Below, piece by piece: positions 11,501-19,071 of a stretch of 64,000 nt of DNA. Within the stretch, counting starts at the first letter, position 1; every line of letters starts with the position of its first letter. The notes under the pieces were generated by a model. It did not search any database. It saw only the letters and a list, made by a program, of their open reading frames with translations, and was not told the DNA's origin. Location of the stretch: NCBI RefSeq assembly GCF_902806685.2, contig NC_048541.1:1919465-1983464 (forward strand). Direction: 5' to 3'. The DNA comes from Maniola hyperantus (lineage: Eukaryota > Arthropoda > Insecta > Lepidoptera > Nymphalidae). The position numbers and the translations under genes are program-made.

Positions 11501-14500
11501 TCATCATCAACCGATAGACGTCCACTGTTGAACATAGGTCTTTTGTGGTGACTTTCATATGCCAAATGTCGCCGCTTGAGTTCTCCGGCTCGGCTCCCTG
11601 CGACTCGTCTGATGCCATCCGTCCACCTAGTGGTTGGGGGGGGTCCGAGTAGAGAAACTCCGAGCATAGCTCTCACCATCGCTATCGCAAAAATATACAT
11701 AATATGTTGTGCATAATATTTTACGATAGGTTATACTAAGTTGTTAAATTACTGTAAAATTAACATGTTTTATAAGATGTCAAGGGTTACCGCTTGAATT
11801 AAGCGAGGTCGGACATTTGCAAATTAAAACACCATCTATGTAGTTTTATTTATAGTCCGCGACAGGTCGAGATGGCAGTCGTGGTATGAGGCGCGGGGAC
11901 GCCCCGCACACCCGCACGTCACCGCACCGAGTTAGTGCGGGGGCTGTGCGGGGCGATCCCTCCCCAATTGCCATTTCAACCCGTCGCGTACTATAACTAG
12001 TTGCTCCTCGCGACTTCGTCCACGTTGTGCATTAAGTTTTTCCCAATTTTCCTGACACATCTTACAGTCCTCTCAATAGTGGTTCCTCTAATTACGTCAC
12101 AACTTCTACGTGCTTTTACTATTTCGTACTAAAAAGTAAAGAAGAAACACTCACCATTTTGTAATTAACAATAATAAATGATCCCCGTAATTATTGGTAA
12201 CTAGCTGAACCACCCCGGCTTCGCTCGGGTGGAGTTTAGAAAATTGAGGGGGAGGTTGGATTAAATTTTTCTTTCCGTAAGATCCATCCTCGTACTTCAA
12301 GGAATATTATAAAAAAGAATTAGCGAAATCGGTTCAGCGGTTCTCGAGATTTGCGATGAGCAACACATTTGTTGATTCATTTTTATATTGTAGAAGATAA
12401 TCTATTGATTGTTAGATTTAAGGAAAAGTATTTTGTTAAATTAATAGAAAAGTAAGGTCCCAGGTATAATTTCAGTAATTACTTACTTTCGAGCCTTGGA
12501 TGTTTACTTAGGAACCTATTTAATTATTGAGTGAGATAATTGAGATTGTTTTCCAATATTCTTGACATGTAATTTCTACAAGGTTTGAGAAAATGTTTTA
12601 ACTGACCCTTATAGATAGAGAGATTATAACTGAAAAATACACGGCCAAGTGCGAGTCAGACTCGCGCACCGAGGGCCACTACAGCCGTATTTTTTGGTCA
12701 TTTTATACGAAAAGTATAAAACTATTACAGATAAAAATAAATAAAAATCTGTTTTAGAATGTACAAGTAAAGCACTTTTATCTAATATCCCTCTTAGTAT
12801 AGTAATCTTACTTTGAAAGTGGAAAATATTAATTATTATTAGTTCAAAACATATTTTTTTTCGATGTAACCACAAATTCACGTTTTTTGGATTTTTTCCT
12901 TTACTTGTGCTATAAAACCTACCTACCTACCAAATTTCATGATTCTAGGTCACCGGGAAGTACCTTATAGGTTTTCTTGACAGACATGACAAACGGACAG
13001 ACAGACATACATACAACAAAGGGTTTCCTATAAATGTTTCTTTTTTCTTTTTGTGGTACGGAACCCTAAAAAAGCGGTCAAGGATTCCGTACCATCGTAC
13101 AAGAAATAACACCTTGCCATTTCATATGAATTATATATATATACTAGTCATATGAATTATATATATATATATATCTTATATTTCCTTTAGTAAGTACAAA
13201 GTAACTCAATGTTATACACCAAAATGCCACTCACACTTAAAGTAAGTCGAGAAAGTCTCGTGTTTTTTTACAAATTCGAGTTGATTGGATTACGCCCTCC
13301 GGCCTCCGGCTCAGTTATCCTCTGACAAAAGACAAATTATGGTCCACCCTCAAGGCAGGTAGGTAGGTATTATTTCAGCAAATTGATCTGTTCCATTTAT
13401 TTTTGAACTGGCTGCCTTATTCGGTTTATTCTATATATCCACCCTAAAATAGCCACCCTGGGTGTATACTTAGAAACTGGGTGTATACTTATGGTCCACC
13501 CTGAAGGCAGTTATATGTATTATTTCAGTAAATTGATATCTACCATTTATTTTCGAACTAGCTTCCTTATTCGGTTTGTTCTGTTTATCCACCCTAAAAT
13601 AGCCACGCTAGGGTGTATACTCGTCATCGCGTGTCCATCCATCCAGACAACGGAATTTGTACCAAAAAAGGAACCCTTATAGGATCACTTAGTCGTTTGT
13701 CTGTGAATAATTACGACTTGAAGTGAAATGTAAATTTGAATGAAACAATAAATAATGTTAAAAAGTCCAATATGTCTTGTCAAATGACATTCAAAACGCT
13801 TGTATACTACGCGAAAGGTCGAGATGGCAATCGGGATGAGGACGTCCCGCACACCCGCACTAACCCGGTGTGGGATAGCGCGGGTGAAATGCGGGTGTGC
13901 GGGAGCGTCCCCGCCTCATACCTCGATTGCCATATCGACCTGTTGCGTACTAAATGTTGTATTTTGTTGGGAGTGTGTTATTATACAGATAGACGCCTGG
14001 AATGAGTGAATTCGATATTGACGTGATGTTGACTCTACCCTCAATCAGAACAAGGAATCCGAAGCATACGTTAAGATTAATCGAAAATGGCTCAAGGAGG
14101 CACTTACGAGTTAGGGTGCTCCACTCTCCGGTGCTCGAAGGGGTCGTACGCCTTTTCGTTGATGACATCCTTGGAACCGAGGCTAAGAGTCGATTGGAAG
14201 CCGGGATTCGATGCCAAGTTTGCTCTGAAATCATAATTGTGACGTCATTATTCGCTTTCCGTACAGCGCGGCGGTGACGTGAATAATTAATTATGTTAAA
14301 AAAAAAACATGATTAAAAAAAAAATTCTGTCCCGGATACAAAAAATCATATAATTTTAAGACAGTCCAAGACCCTATTAGAGAATGATTTTAAATATTTT
14401 ATAGGATTTAGAGATAAATATCTATACATTTACCTACATCACACACTAAATACCGTATCTGTAAATTTATTAAATTGGAAAAGTTACAAACTGAAATCAC

Positions 14501-15837
14501 TTTTCAAACTATCCGAAATGAAATTTATTCTGAAAGCAAATAAACCTTGTACTGTCAAGGTCTTATCTTCCCTTAATTTACCCCAAAATGATTGTTAAAT
14601 AAATGTATACGACTAGTTTCTGCCTGCGGCTTCGCCCGCGTGGCCTACAGGAAACAAATGGCATTTTTTTTTCAGAAACAAACATTATAACATCAGGACA
14701 CGCACTCTGAACAGCACCGAATAACACATATAACCTTCCAACCTCCATTTCACTCCTTTAGGGGGGGTATTCTTTCATAGTCGTTTCTTAGCTGACACCT
14801 AACCTCAAGAAAAAACCTACTTTCCAAATTTCAAGTCAATTATAATATCAATAATTAAAACTTTCCCATATAAACTTACATCCCCTATTTTACCACCCTT
14901 ATGGGCGAATTTTCCAAAAATCCTGAAACAAGTATTTCTTCATTTGTGACCGAAAACCCAAATACCAATTATCATGCAAATAACTTGACAAATGACGGAC
15001 TTTCATACAAACTTCCATCCCCGATTTAACCCAGTTAGGGGTGGAATTTCGAAAAATCCTTTCTTAGTGGATACCTACTTTTTACAAAAAATAGACCCTC
15101 CAAATTTCATGTCTTTAGGACCAGCGGTTTAGGCTGTGCGTTGATATCTTTGTCAGTCAGTCAGTCAGGACTTTGAATTTTATATATATAGATTACATAT
15201 GAAATAAATAAGTATTTAGGGGATACTGCATGCTGCAGGTTGTATCATATAGTTCTGCCTTCTGTGCATATTTACAGTAAAAGTACCGACAATTACAGTA
15301 AGCCTACTGAGAAGAACCGGTAATATCTCAGCAAATGACTAAATAATCCTCAATAGCTCTACGTTTAAAGGAGCGGACTGAATTCTGAAAGGTTGCCGAT
15401 TCAAACCCCACCCGTTGACCTATTCTCGTACCTACTCCTAGCACAAGCTTTACGCTTAGTTGGAGGGGAAAGAGGAATATTAATCATCATGATGAACTTG
15501 GCTAATATTCTTTAAAAAAAATGTTTTAAGTTATACACTTACACGGACAATTAAAATTCCGCAATTTCAGGCAATTTAGTCAATTATGACGTCACGATCA
15601 CATAAATCAATTTACTGCAATACCGAGCAATACCTGAAAACTTCAGCAATGTTGTGTGAAATAATTTTCCAGCTCCAGATTGCCCCACTTAGTGCTCCGG
15701 ATCAATCCATACGTATTGCCGAGCAATAAGTGCTTAATTGCCCGTGTAAGCGCACCATAAAAATACCTGTTAAGTAATACTTACGTAGAATTAAAATTGT
15801 CCAAGATGATAGAACCTTTTTTCTCGTCTTGCCCCAT
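2284..15837 (-). CDS. SLC36/PAT-type proton-coupled amino acid transporter (pathetic-like), complete, 9 coding exons
   Basis: Multi-pass membrane transporter of the amino acid/auxin permease superfamily. Members of the SLC36 (PAT) family move small neutral amino acids with protons across the plasma membrane or lysosomal membrane, and Drosophila pathetic links this to growth signalling. Joining nine exons (15785-15837, 14108-14224, 9406-9556, 9189-9310, 8902-8986, 8227-8471, 7095-7307, 4694-4863, 2284-2573) gives 1446 nt, 481 residues plus stop, with GT-AG at every junction and consistent phases. That is a normal length for the family. Residues 1-60 form a hydrophilic N-terminus rich in charged and polar residues. 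The first membrane helix carries the family signature SLGSGILAMPAAFKNAG. About 11 hydrophobic segments follow. Further PAT-like blocks are VIFAMEGIGVVMPVENEM (exon 7), LQFYVPMEMIWR (exon 8) and INLSGAIFLSSLGLLTPAIVD (exon 9, quoted in part). Insects carry many PAT paralogs, so I do not assign an exact ortholog. The substrate is inference from the family. Confidence 0.93.
2647..2844. mobile_element. Fold-back MITE, G+C-rich
   Basis: GTCTGCAGCCCAG at 2647 faces CTGGGCTGCAGAC ending at 2844. The similarity extends for about 40 bases with mismatches (GGAGCGGGTGCGTCC versus GGACCCGCCCCC). Lies in the last transporter intron. Confidence 0.75.
2857..3114. mobile_element. MITE of the GGTATTTGACTA family, copy 1
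   Basis: Ends GGTATTTGACTACATC and GACTAGTTGTCAAATACC are imperfect inverted repeats. Near-identical copies are at 10904-11157 (inverted) and 30232-30512. Confidence 0.7.
3166..3240. mobile_element. TAGTACGCGACAGG-type MITE, left part only
   Basis: TAGTTCGCGACAGGTCGAGA then the G+C-rich core. The right arm is replaced by the block at 3241. Confidence 0.6.
3241..3672 (+). mobile_element. G+C-rich block, probably the 3' UTR of a non-LTR element
   Basis: About 430 bases far richer in G+C than the flanks, with CCCAGTCGCCAGGCGACGC, GGGTTTTAGTGGGTATTCC and a GGCT/GGTT run, ending TTAAAAAAAGG. It interrupts a TAGTACGCGACAGG-type MITE at its left side. The open frames in it are chance G+C-rich frames. 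It contains a strong hairpin at 3409-3447. The assignment to an R1-like LINE is from memory of similar tails and is tentative. Confidence 0.45.
3409..3447. repeat. Strong G+C-rich hairpin
   Basis: ATGAAAACCTCCCCCTG faces CAGGGGGGAGGTTTTCAT across a very short loop, with one extra G as a bulge. Arms of about 17 bases. Confidence 0.85.
3684..3900 (-). mobile_element. Second Helitron-like family
   Basis: ACTAGCTTTTGCTCCTGACT to CAGTCAATCCTTTTATATAT. Confidence 0.65.
4455..4667 (+). mobile_element. Second Helitron-like family, full length
   Basis: TATAAAAGGAAAAGGTGACT to GTCGCAAGCATAAGCTAGT. It ends 27 bases from transporter exon 8, just inside the intron. Confidence 0.7.
4694..4863 (-). CDS. 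PAT-like transporter, coding exon 8 (TM8)
   Basis: Residues 329-386. LAQSAKILMALAILFTYSLQ leads into FYVPMEMIWRQIHHK, a typical PAT segment. N-linked sequon NVT lies near the end. Acceptor TTTCAG, donor G|GTAAAA. Confidence 0.95.
4905..5071 (-). mobile_element. tRNA-headed SINE (CTCAATAGCTCAACGGG family)
   Basis: Minus-strand copy from the oligo(A) end at 4905 to the head TTTTAGCCTCAACGGGTAAA. It begins 42 bp upstream of the acceptor of transporter exon 8. Confidence 0.8.
5085..5275. mobile_element. Two Helitron-like heads fused head-to-head
   Basis: 5085-5160 reads TATTATAAATGCGAAAATAT on the plus strand and 5160-5275 holds the same head region inverted, ending CGCATTTATAATAAGGGC. The 3' CTAGT part of both is absent. 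Confidence 0.65.
5279..5501 (+). mobile_element. Helitron-like unit
   Basis: TGATGCGAAATTGTGTTTGG to GACGAAGTCGCGGGCAGCAA then CTAGT. Directly follows the head-to-head pair. Confidence 0.6.
5609..6014. mobile_element. TACAGGGTGTAACC-type MITE
   Basis: Ends TACAGGGTGTAACCAAAAC and GTTTTGGTTACATCCTGTA are inverted repeats. The core has CATTGACCC direct and inverted motifs (GGGGTCAATGCC, GGGGCATTGACCCG). Partial relatives at 16840-17035, 42000-42252, 46960-47215 and 54545-54645. Confidence 0.75.
6445..6653 (+). mobile_element. Helitron-like unit
   Basis: CCATATTATAAATGTGAAAG to CACGGGTAGGTATCAGCTAG then T. Followed immediately by the RTE fragment. Confidence 0.65.
6660..7073. mobile_element. 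RTE-clade LINE fragment with 5' inversion (twin-priming structure)
   Basis: 6660-6889 is the 3' part on the minus strand (RWGPKVLEWRPRTGR through VQQWTSIG, then (GAT)n at 6660-6680). 6890-7073 is the adjoining upstream part of the same ORF (KLRVTQRAMESAMLGVSLRD to WAGHIVRTTD) but on the plus strand. The two pieces share about 15 bases at the breakpoint (GTTCGTRCAACYGAT). Confidence 0.85.
7095..7307 (-). CDS. PAT-like transporter, coding exon 7 (TM6-TM7)
   Basis: Residues 258-329. VIFAMEGIGVVMPVENEM is a strongly conserved PAT block, followed by the helix AMTIVISLYGLVGFFGYI and the loop SITLNLPQDEL. Acceptor TTTCAG, donor TT|GTAAGT. Confidence 0.95.
7419..7814. mobile_element. GTATACAACGTTAG-type MITE
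   Basis: Ends GTATACAACGTTAGTTTTGG and TAAAACTAACGTTGTATAC are inverted, with inner TATACGCAGAAACC versus GGTTTTGCGTATA. 396 bases, no coding potential. Confidence 0.8.
8060..8220 (+). mobile_element. tRNA-headed SINE abutting transporter exon 6
   Basis: Contains CGTGGCCTAGCGGTCAAGG (A box) and AGGTTCGAATCCTGCC (B box). Shares CAGTACTGAGTACTGAAC and TGTATTTAAAATT with the copy at 49589-49805. It ends at about 8220, six to seven bases from the splice donor at 8225-8226. Confidence 0.8.
8227..8471 (-). CDS. PAT-like transporter, coding exon 6 (TM4-TM5)
   Basis: Residues 177-258. Begins VLDEYYPHYKLSVEAYCAL and carries two helices separated by the charged turn CQIRNLKW, then the loop FHDMPNPSEREM. 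Acceptor TCCACAG. Donor AG|GTACCT is non-optimal, and a SINE ends about six bases into the intron. The join to exon 7 gives PLFISTVIFAMEG, an uninterrupted family motif, so no exon is missing between them. Confidence 0.94.
8510..8900. repeat. GGTTCCGTACC-type repeat, variant with nested MITE
   Basis: GGATCCGTACCCGAAGGGCG, CCGTCTGTCTGTCAGTGGGC, AGTTAAAATTTTCACAGAAT. A sibling without the insert is at 38707-38990. Confidence 0.65.
8560..8700. mobile_element. Fold-back MITE nested in a GGTTCCGTACC-type repeat
   Basis: AGATCTATAGAGCGTACATT faces GTACGCTCTATAGATTT, with ACACTGTTAAAACGAGAC versus GTCTCGTTTTAACAGTGT as inner arms. CTC occurs on both sides (8557-8559, 8701-8703). Comparison with the sibling repeat at 38745-38760 shows this is an insertion. 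Confidence 0.8.
8902..8986 (-). CDS. PAT-like transporter, coding exon 5 (TM3)
   Basis: Residues 148-176. FVDYALTATYLAALCVYVVF is a hydrophobic helix, followed by IAENFKE. Acceptor ATTTCAG, donor GAG|GTAATT. Confidence 0.92.
9189..9310 (-). CDS. PAT-like transporter, coding exon 4
   Basis: Residues 108-148, a loop region beginning VRTSQEVCVEAKKPSMGFAE and ending PWANFA. Acceptor ACTAG, donor AG|GTACAA (weaker than consensus). It is separated from exon 3 by only 95 bp. Phase agrees on both sides. Confidence 0.9.
9406..9556 (-). CDS. PAT-like transporter, coding exon 3 (TM1-TM2)
   Basis: Residues 57-107. Begins TIGSLVHLLKSSLGSGILAM, the signature first helix of the family, and continues through a second hydrophobic stretch ending CTHCVYVL. 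Acceptor TTACAG, donor TTG|GTAAGT. Confidence 0.95.
9614..9823. mobile_element. Fold-back MITE, GCGGCG ends
   Basis: GCGGCGGGGTGATTCGCTAA and TGTCTAACACTGAATGATAG face CTATCGTTCAGTGTTAGACA and CGAATCACGCCGCTG. Arms of about 50 bases. It starts 57 bp upstream of the acceptor of transporter exon 3. Confidence 0.8.
9918..10311. mobile_element. Fold-back MITE with AATTGGGTATTT ends
   Basis: CAATTGGGTATTTTCCTAC and TTATTACTTTATTATAAACT face AGTTTATAATAAAGTAATAA and GTCAAATACCCAATTA. The inner arms of about 35 bases are almost perfect. Confidence 0.75.
10392..10710. repeat. Tandem repeat, about 115-118 bp unit, nearly three copies
   Basis: ATAATACTAAGCATAAATAC recurs at 10392, 10507 and 10625. 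Each unit contains two copies of CTAAAATGTTGTTTGTGTTA separated by GAGAGTAGGTA, so there is an inner repeat of about 33 bases. The second unit differs by a 3-base insertion (ATT). Confidence 0.9.
10904..11157. mobile_element. MITE of the GGTATTTGACTA family, copy 2 (inverted)
   Basis: Starts GGTATTTGACAGCTAGTC and ends TTTGATATAGTCAAATAT. Shares the internal blocks for TTTTGACGTTTGATAAAAAG in reverse complement with the copies at 2.9 and 30.2 kb. Confidence 0.7.
11158..11494. other. A+T-rich stretch with one arm of another repeat
   Basis: TAAGAGCCAGAGACCTTCGT and AAAAGCTGAAAGTTTCTC at 11298-11350 match 29295-29375 in reverse complement, so a MITE remnant is likely. Otherwise nothing. Confidence 0.5.
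11495..11690 (-). mobile_element. RTE LINE 3' fragment, degraded
   Basis: Minus-strand remnant of the same 3' end (GAT repeats, then the sequence for FNSGRLSV and DGIRRVAGS) with internal deletions. Confidence 0.7.
11853..11993. mobile_element. TAGTACGCGACAGG-type MITE, complete
   Basis: TAGTCCGCGACAGGTCGAGA faces CCCGTCGCGTACTA. The core is a G+C-rich palindrome around CCCCGCACACCCGCACG. Confidence 0.75.
12640..13070 (-). repeat. GGTTCCGTACC-type dispersed repeat
   Basis: Minus strand from GTTCCGTACCACAAAAAG to GAGTCAGACTCGCGCACCG and CGGCCAAGTGCGAGTC. A CAAGTGCGAGTCAGACTCGCGC hairpin, shown here in part, sits at the end. Other copies at 6317, 8510, 18165, 27000, 36755, 38025, 38707, 60043 and 63034. 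Confidence 0.75.
13119..13175. repeat. (TA)n microsatellite in a short direct repeat
   Basis: CATATGAATTATATATATAT occurs twice (13121 and 13148), the second followed by a longer TA run. Confidence 0.85.
13804..13953. mobile_element. TAGTACGCGACAGG-type MITE, complete
   Basis: TACTACGCGAAAGGTCGAGA to CGACCTGTTGCGTACTA, about 150 bases. It lies 155 bp from transporter exon 2 on the 3' side. Confidence 0.75.
14108..14224 (-). CDS. PAT-like transporter, coding exon 2
   Basis: Residues 18-57, the cytosolic N-terminal segment, containing KAYDPFEHRRVEHPN. A YxPFEHRxVEHP block just before the first membrane helix is typical of insect PATs. Acceptor TTTCAG, donor TC|GTAAGT. It is bounded on the right by a 1.6-kb intron and on the left by a 4.6-kb, repeat-filled intron. 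Confidence 0.9.
14605..15193 (-). mobile_element. Long diverged Helitron-like unit
   Basis: CGACTAGTTTCTGCCTGCGG at one end, several TTTCACTCCTTTAGGGGG-like blocks (14750, 14880, 15020), and CAGTCAGTCAGTCAGG then TTTATATATATA at the other. It looks like several internal copies of the AACCCCTAAGGGGGTG segment joined. Confidence 0.55.
15348..15518 (+). mobile_element. tRNA-headed SINE (CTCAATAGCTCAACGGG family)
   Basis: CCTCAATAGCTCTACGTTTA, CGATTCAAACCCCACC and GGCTAATATTCTTTAAAAAA. Confidence 0.8.
15785..15837 (-). CDS. PAT-like transporter, coding exon 1 (start codon)
   Basis: ATG at 15837-15835 starts MGQDEKKGSIILDNFNS and the exon ends with two bases of a split codon before a GTAAGT donor. 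The exon itself seems to begin at 15856, after a TTTCAG acceptor, so there is probably at least one 5' untranslated exon upstream. The frame stays open through the 19 bases before the ATG, so a longer N-terminus from an upstream exon cannot be excluded. Confidence 0.75.
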
Positions 15838-16429
15838 TTTGCAGGCTAGTAGGTATCTGAAACAAAACATTTTGTTAAATATTTAACAAAGCGTAGCAAG
15901 GTCTCAGGGTATTTGGCTAGAATAGTCTCCGACCGCCATGTCGGAGGAAAAAAGGGAGGAACACATTAAAAAAAAAAAAAAAAAAGGGTATTTGGCCTAA
16001 TATCCATGTCTCCATCTGTCTGTCCGATCCTTATCACTCCTGTGCAAGTTTTATCCACAGCGAAAAGCCGAAAACTATATTAATCTATTTATAAATGAGA
16101 AACTAGATGTCCAACATTATTATCTACATCAAGGTAAATAAATTATTACTTATTTATTTTTATGTTTAGACATTTTTATTATAATATATATTGATCTTAT
16201 TATTGGCTATAATATTAGAGTCGGGTGTATTTTTACATTCTAAGATTTTTACATATTTCGATACAAAGAATAACAATATCTATTCGATATCTTTCTCAGC
16301 AAGAAAAATAAATGTTAGTAGGTAATGTGTAGATAGCTTTGGTTTTATGTGTTAGTACTACAATAGTTCTTTTATGAACCTACAACATCACTTTTTCGGC
16401 GGTTATCAATTAGATACAAGTCCTAGAAT

Positions 16430-16654
16430 CTAAATATATAAAAGGAAAAGGTGACTGACTGACTGACTGACTGATCTATCTCGCGCGCAGCTCAAACTAC
16501 TGGACGGATCGGGCTGAAATTTGGCATGCAGATAGTTATTATGACGTAGGCACCTACTAAGAATGGATTTTTGAAAATTCAACCTCTAAGGGGGTGAAAT
16601 AGGGGTTTGAAATTGGTGTAGTCCACGCGGACGAAGTCGCGAGCATAAGCTAGT
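16430..16654 (+). mobile_element. Second Helitron-like family, full length
   Basis: AAATATATAAAAGGAAAAGG to GTCGCGAGCATAAGCTAGT. A further degraded head is at 16690-16830. Confidence 0.7.
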
Positions 16655-16834
16655 AAATAAATAAATAAACAAGATAGGCTTCAACTTCTAAGGACGGTTA
16701 TATAGGAAAACTAACTGACTGACTTTAGGGCTGGAATTTTCAAAAATATAAAAGAAACCTACTTCACAGCGCGCCAGGCTGTGCGTTGATAGATTAGTCA
16801 GTCAGTCAGGCCAAGTTTTTATATTTTGTAAAAT

Positions 16835-17036
16835 TTCACGATATTTGCGTAAGTAGGCCACTCGGAGTCCATATCGCGTCGTAGGCGGGGCATTGACCCG
16901 AGTTTTGCACATTGCCGGTTTGAAAAATACTAAATGACTAAAACTACAAAATGTGGCAAATGGTTATTGGTATTGGATTGTGTTTAGGTAGTATAACAAT
17001 AACGCTAAGTTTTTGCTAGCGTTCTGGTTACACCCT
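16835..17036. mobile_element. TACAGGGTGTAACC-type MITE, right half
   Basis: CGTAAGTAGGCCACTCGGAG to GCTAGCGTTCTGGTTACACCC. Matches 5805-6014. The left half is absent. Confidence 0.65.
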
Positions 17037-17427
17037 GATTTGATTATTCATGATGTCATTATCGAAGGATATTTTGAGTCTTATTCATGTTTTGTTGTCA
17101 GTACACGAATTTCAACCTTGTGTCCACAAACAAAAAGTTGAGTTTAAGTTTTTGTATGCTCTCTACTTTGCTTAAAAGAAACCACTGTATACATGCTACC
17201 CGAAACAAAGTTTGCCGTGAGTAATGAAAACGTAGTTATTTATCTCTACCTGGATATAGTGCCGCAAAATGTGTCATTTAAGGAAAAAAGTCAACACGTC
17301 CCTACTTAAATTAATAAGGTTACCATAAATCATACTACTTTAGCAGGTAAACCTCAGTAAAACCTTCAAAATAAAATTAACATACCGATGGATTTGCGTC
17401 ATTAAGTTAATACCCTATTAAAGCCCC

Positions 17428-17780
17428 GTAGGGCGATTGTCTAAAACCTGCATCAATCATTATTACAATCTCAATTGTTCTGATTGGCTGAATTTGTGCG
17501 ATTCTTGTTGCAACAATGCACTGTGGCCAATAGTGAGCGAGCATTAACCAATCAGAGATGATTGCGATCGTGACATTGTAGCTGTCAAACAATAGGGCCA
17601 CAGCTGCGCGATTGCGGGAGAATGACAGCTACAATGTCACTATCGCAATCATCTTTGACCATAATGCTTGCTCACTATTGGCTACAATGCATTGTTGCAA
17701 CAAGAATCGCACAATTTCAGCCAATCAGAACAATTGAGATTGTAATAATGATTGATGCAGGTTTTAGACAATCGCCCTAC
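17428..17780. mobile_element. Long fold-back element, 353 bp, near-perfect arms
   Basis: GTAGGGCGATTGTCTAAAAC at the left is the exact inverse of the right end. Arms run about 165 bases (CCTGCATCAATCATTATTAC, CAATTGTTCTGATTGGCTGA, CTTGTTGCAACAATGCA) to a short centre near 17600. A half copy sits at 52471-52650. An ORF over the left arm (17407-17601) is an artefact. Confidence 0.9.
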
Positions 17781-18164
17781 TGTACTGTACGCGATAGTTA
17801 GCGTGTAAGGCCAACTAAGCGCCCAAAAATAAGATCACTGTTTACACGTAAGTGTATGATGATACAGTAATCCGTCACGACAAAAAAATACCTACTAAGT
17901 TGATCCTTCCGTCGTCGGCCCATGAAAACGTGCCACATCTAGTACCTATATTGCAAAAGAAGTTGTCAAAAATTCAGTGCCTGATGCGCAGATGATAAAT
18001 GGGATGGATGCCATGTTTGGAAAACGTTTCGACAGCCTTCGTGATTCGTCAGCGGCGGTGTTTTTTACTGCATCGCTCGTCGAGTATCACGCGGAAGAGA
18101 GAACATACCGGTCACTTGCTATTCCGGTGTTTATACCTGGTGTATACCATATATGTGTTCTTTT

Positions 18165-18530
18165 TAGGGTTTCGTACCTCAAAAGGAATAAAGGAACCCT
18201 TGTAGGATAACTTTGTTGTCTGTGTCTGTCTGTCAGTCTATCTGCATGTCTTGTCTGACAAGAAAATCTATAGGGTACTTACCCGTTGACCAAATCATGA
18301 AATTGGCAAGTAAGTATATCTTATAGCACAAGTAGGTAAAGAAAAAATCCGCAAATCGTGAATTTGTGGTTACATCACAAAAATAAATTAAAATGTGTTC
18401 ACGAAAAAATTAATTTACTAAGTCACACGTAGATGACGCTGTCCGTCATTAACTACAGTGTTCTACATAAAAGTGTTAGGTATATAATATCTTGTACGAT
18501 GGTGCGGAACCATCGTTTTTTAAATTAATA
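18165..18530 (+). repeat. GGTTCCGTACC-type repeat
   Basis: TTAGGGTTTCGTACCTCAAA, then CTGTCTGTCAGTCTATC, CCGTTGACCAAATCATGAAA, GTGAATTTGTGGTTACATCA. The 77-codon frame ending in it is not a gene. Confidence 0.65.
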
Positions 18531-18694
18531 GACCTCCCGCTTGTCTGTACTCAGACCTGTTGGCAAGGGATGATGCAGGCTAAGATGATACTGTAGGCGA
18601 AGATACTGTACTTCAAGAACTATTATTGCACATAGAGAAGGCTAACATTTAACAAAACATCCCTATTCGATCTTTCGATCGTGTCACACCGACT

Positions 18695-18889
18695 TCACAA
18701 TCGAGGTTTGTAACCATCTACGTAGTTTTTGACCCAGTGGTCCGGTATTTCGGCTGAGTTGTAAACGTTGATAAGCCTTCTCAACGAAGGTGTTACAGTG
18801 GCATTTTTTGACAAAACCGGCCGAAGCCACGATTTCGAAAATTCACGACTAAAGTATTGTAGGAACGTTGACGCGATACGACGAATCAT
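18695..18889 (-). CDS. Small ORF of unknown function, 64 codons
   Basis: ATG at 18889-18887 to TGA at 18697-18695. The product begins MIRRIASTFLQYFSREFSKS, basic and amphipathic and without acidic residues in the first 16, which resembles a mitochondrial presequence. It ends NYVDGYKPRL after a mixed polar segment with EIPDHWVKN. Codon use is varied and the local G+C is higher than the flanks. I do not recognise a homolog or a repeat here. It could be a real small protein, the last exon of a gene whose other exons I missed, or a remnant of a mobile element. It is on the same strand as the transporter, about 2.9 kb upstream of its start codon. Confidence 0.35.
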   Translation of the reverse strand: MIRRIASTFLQYFSREFSKSWLRPVLSKNATVTPSLRRLINVYNSAEIPDHWVKNYVDGYKPRL

Positions 18890-19071
18890 CAAAAGTGCAA
18901 TGGGTACATTTAACGTGATTTCACTGATTAAGTCTCCTTAAAGGTTGTGTGTTGTGACCTTAATTTTCCATACGAAAGTTTTATTTACCTACTTACAAAA
19001 TTTTCAAGCTGTGTGTGTTCAATCTTAATTTTAAGAAATCTCTTTGGAAGATTGACTGATTAAGGCCCAAG

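Noticed and set aside
17407..17601. 64-codon minus-strand ORF
   Set aside because: Lies wholly in one arm of the 353-bp fold-back element.
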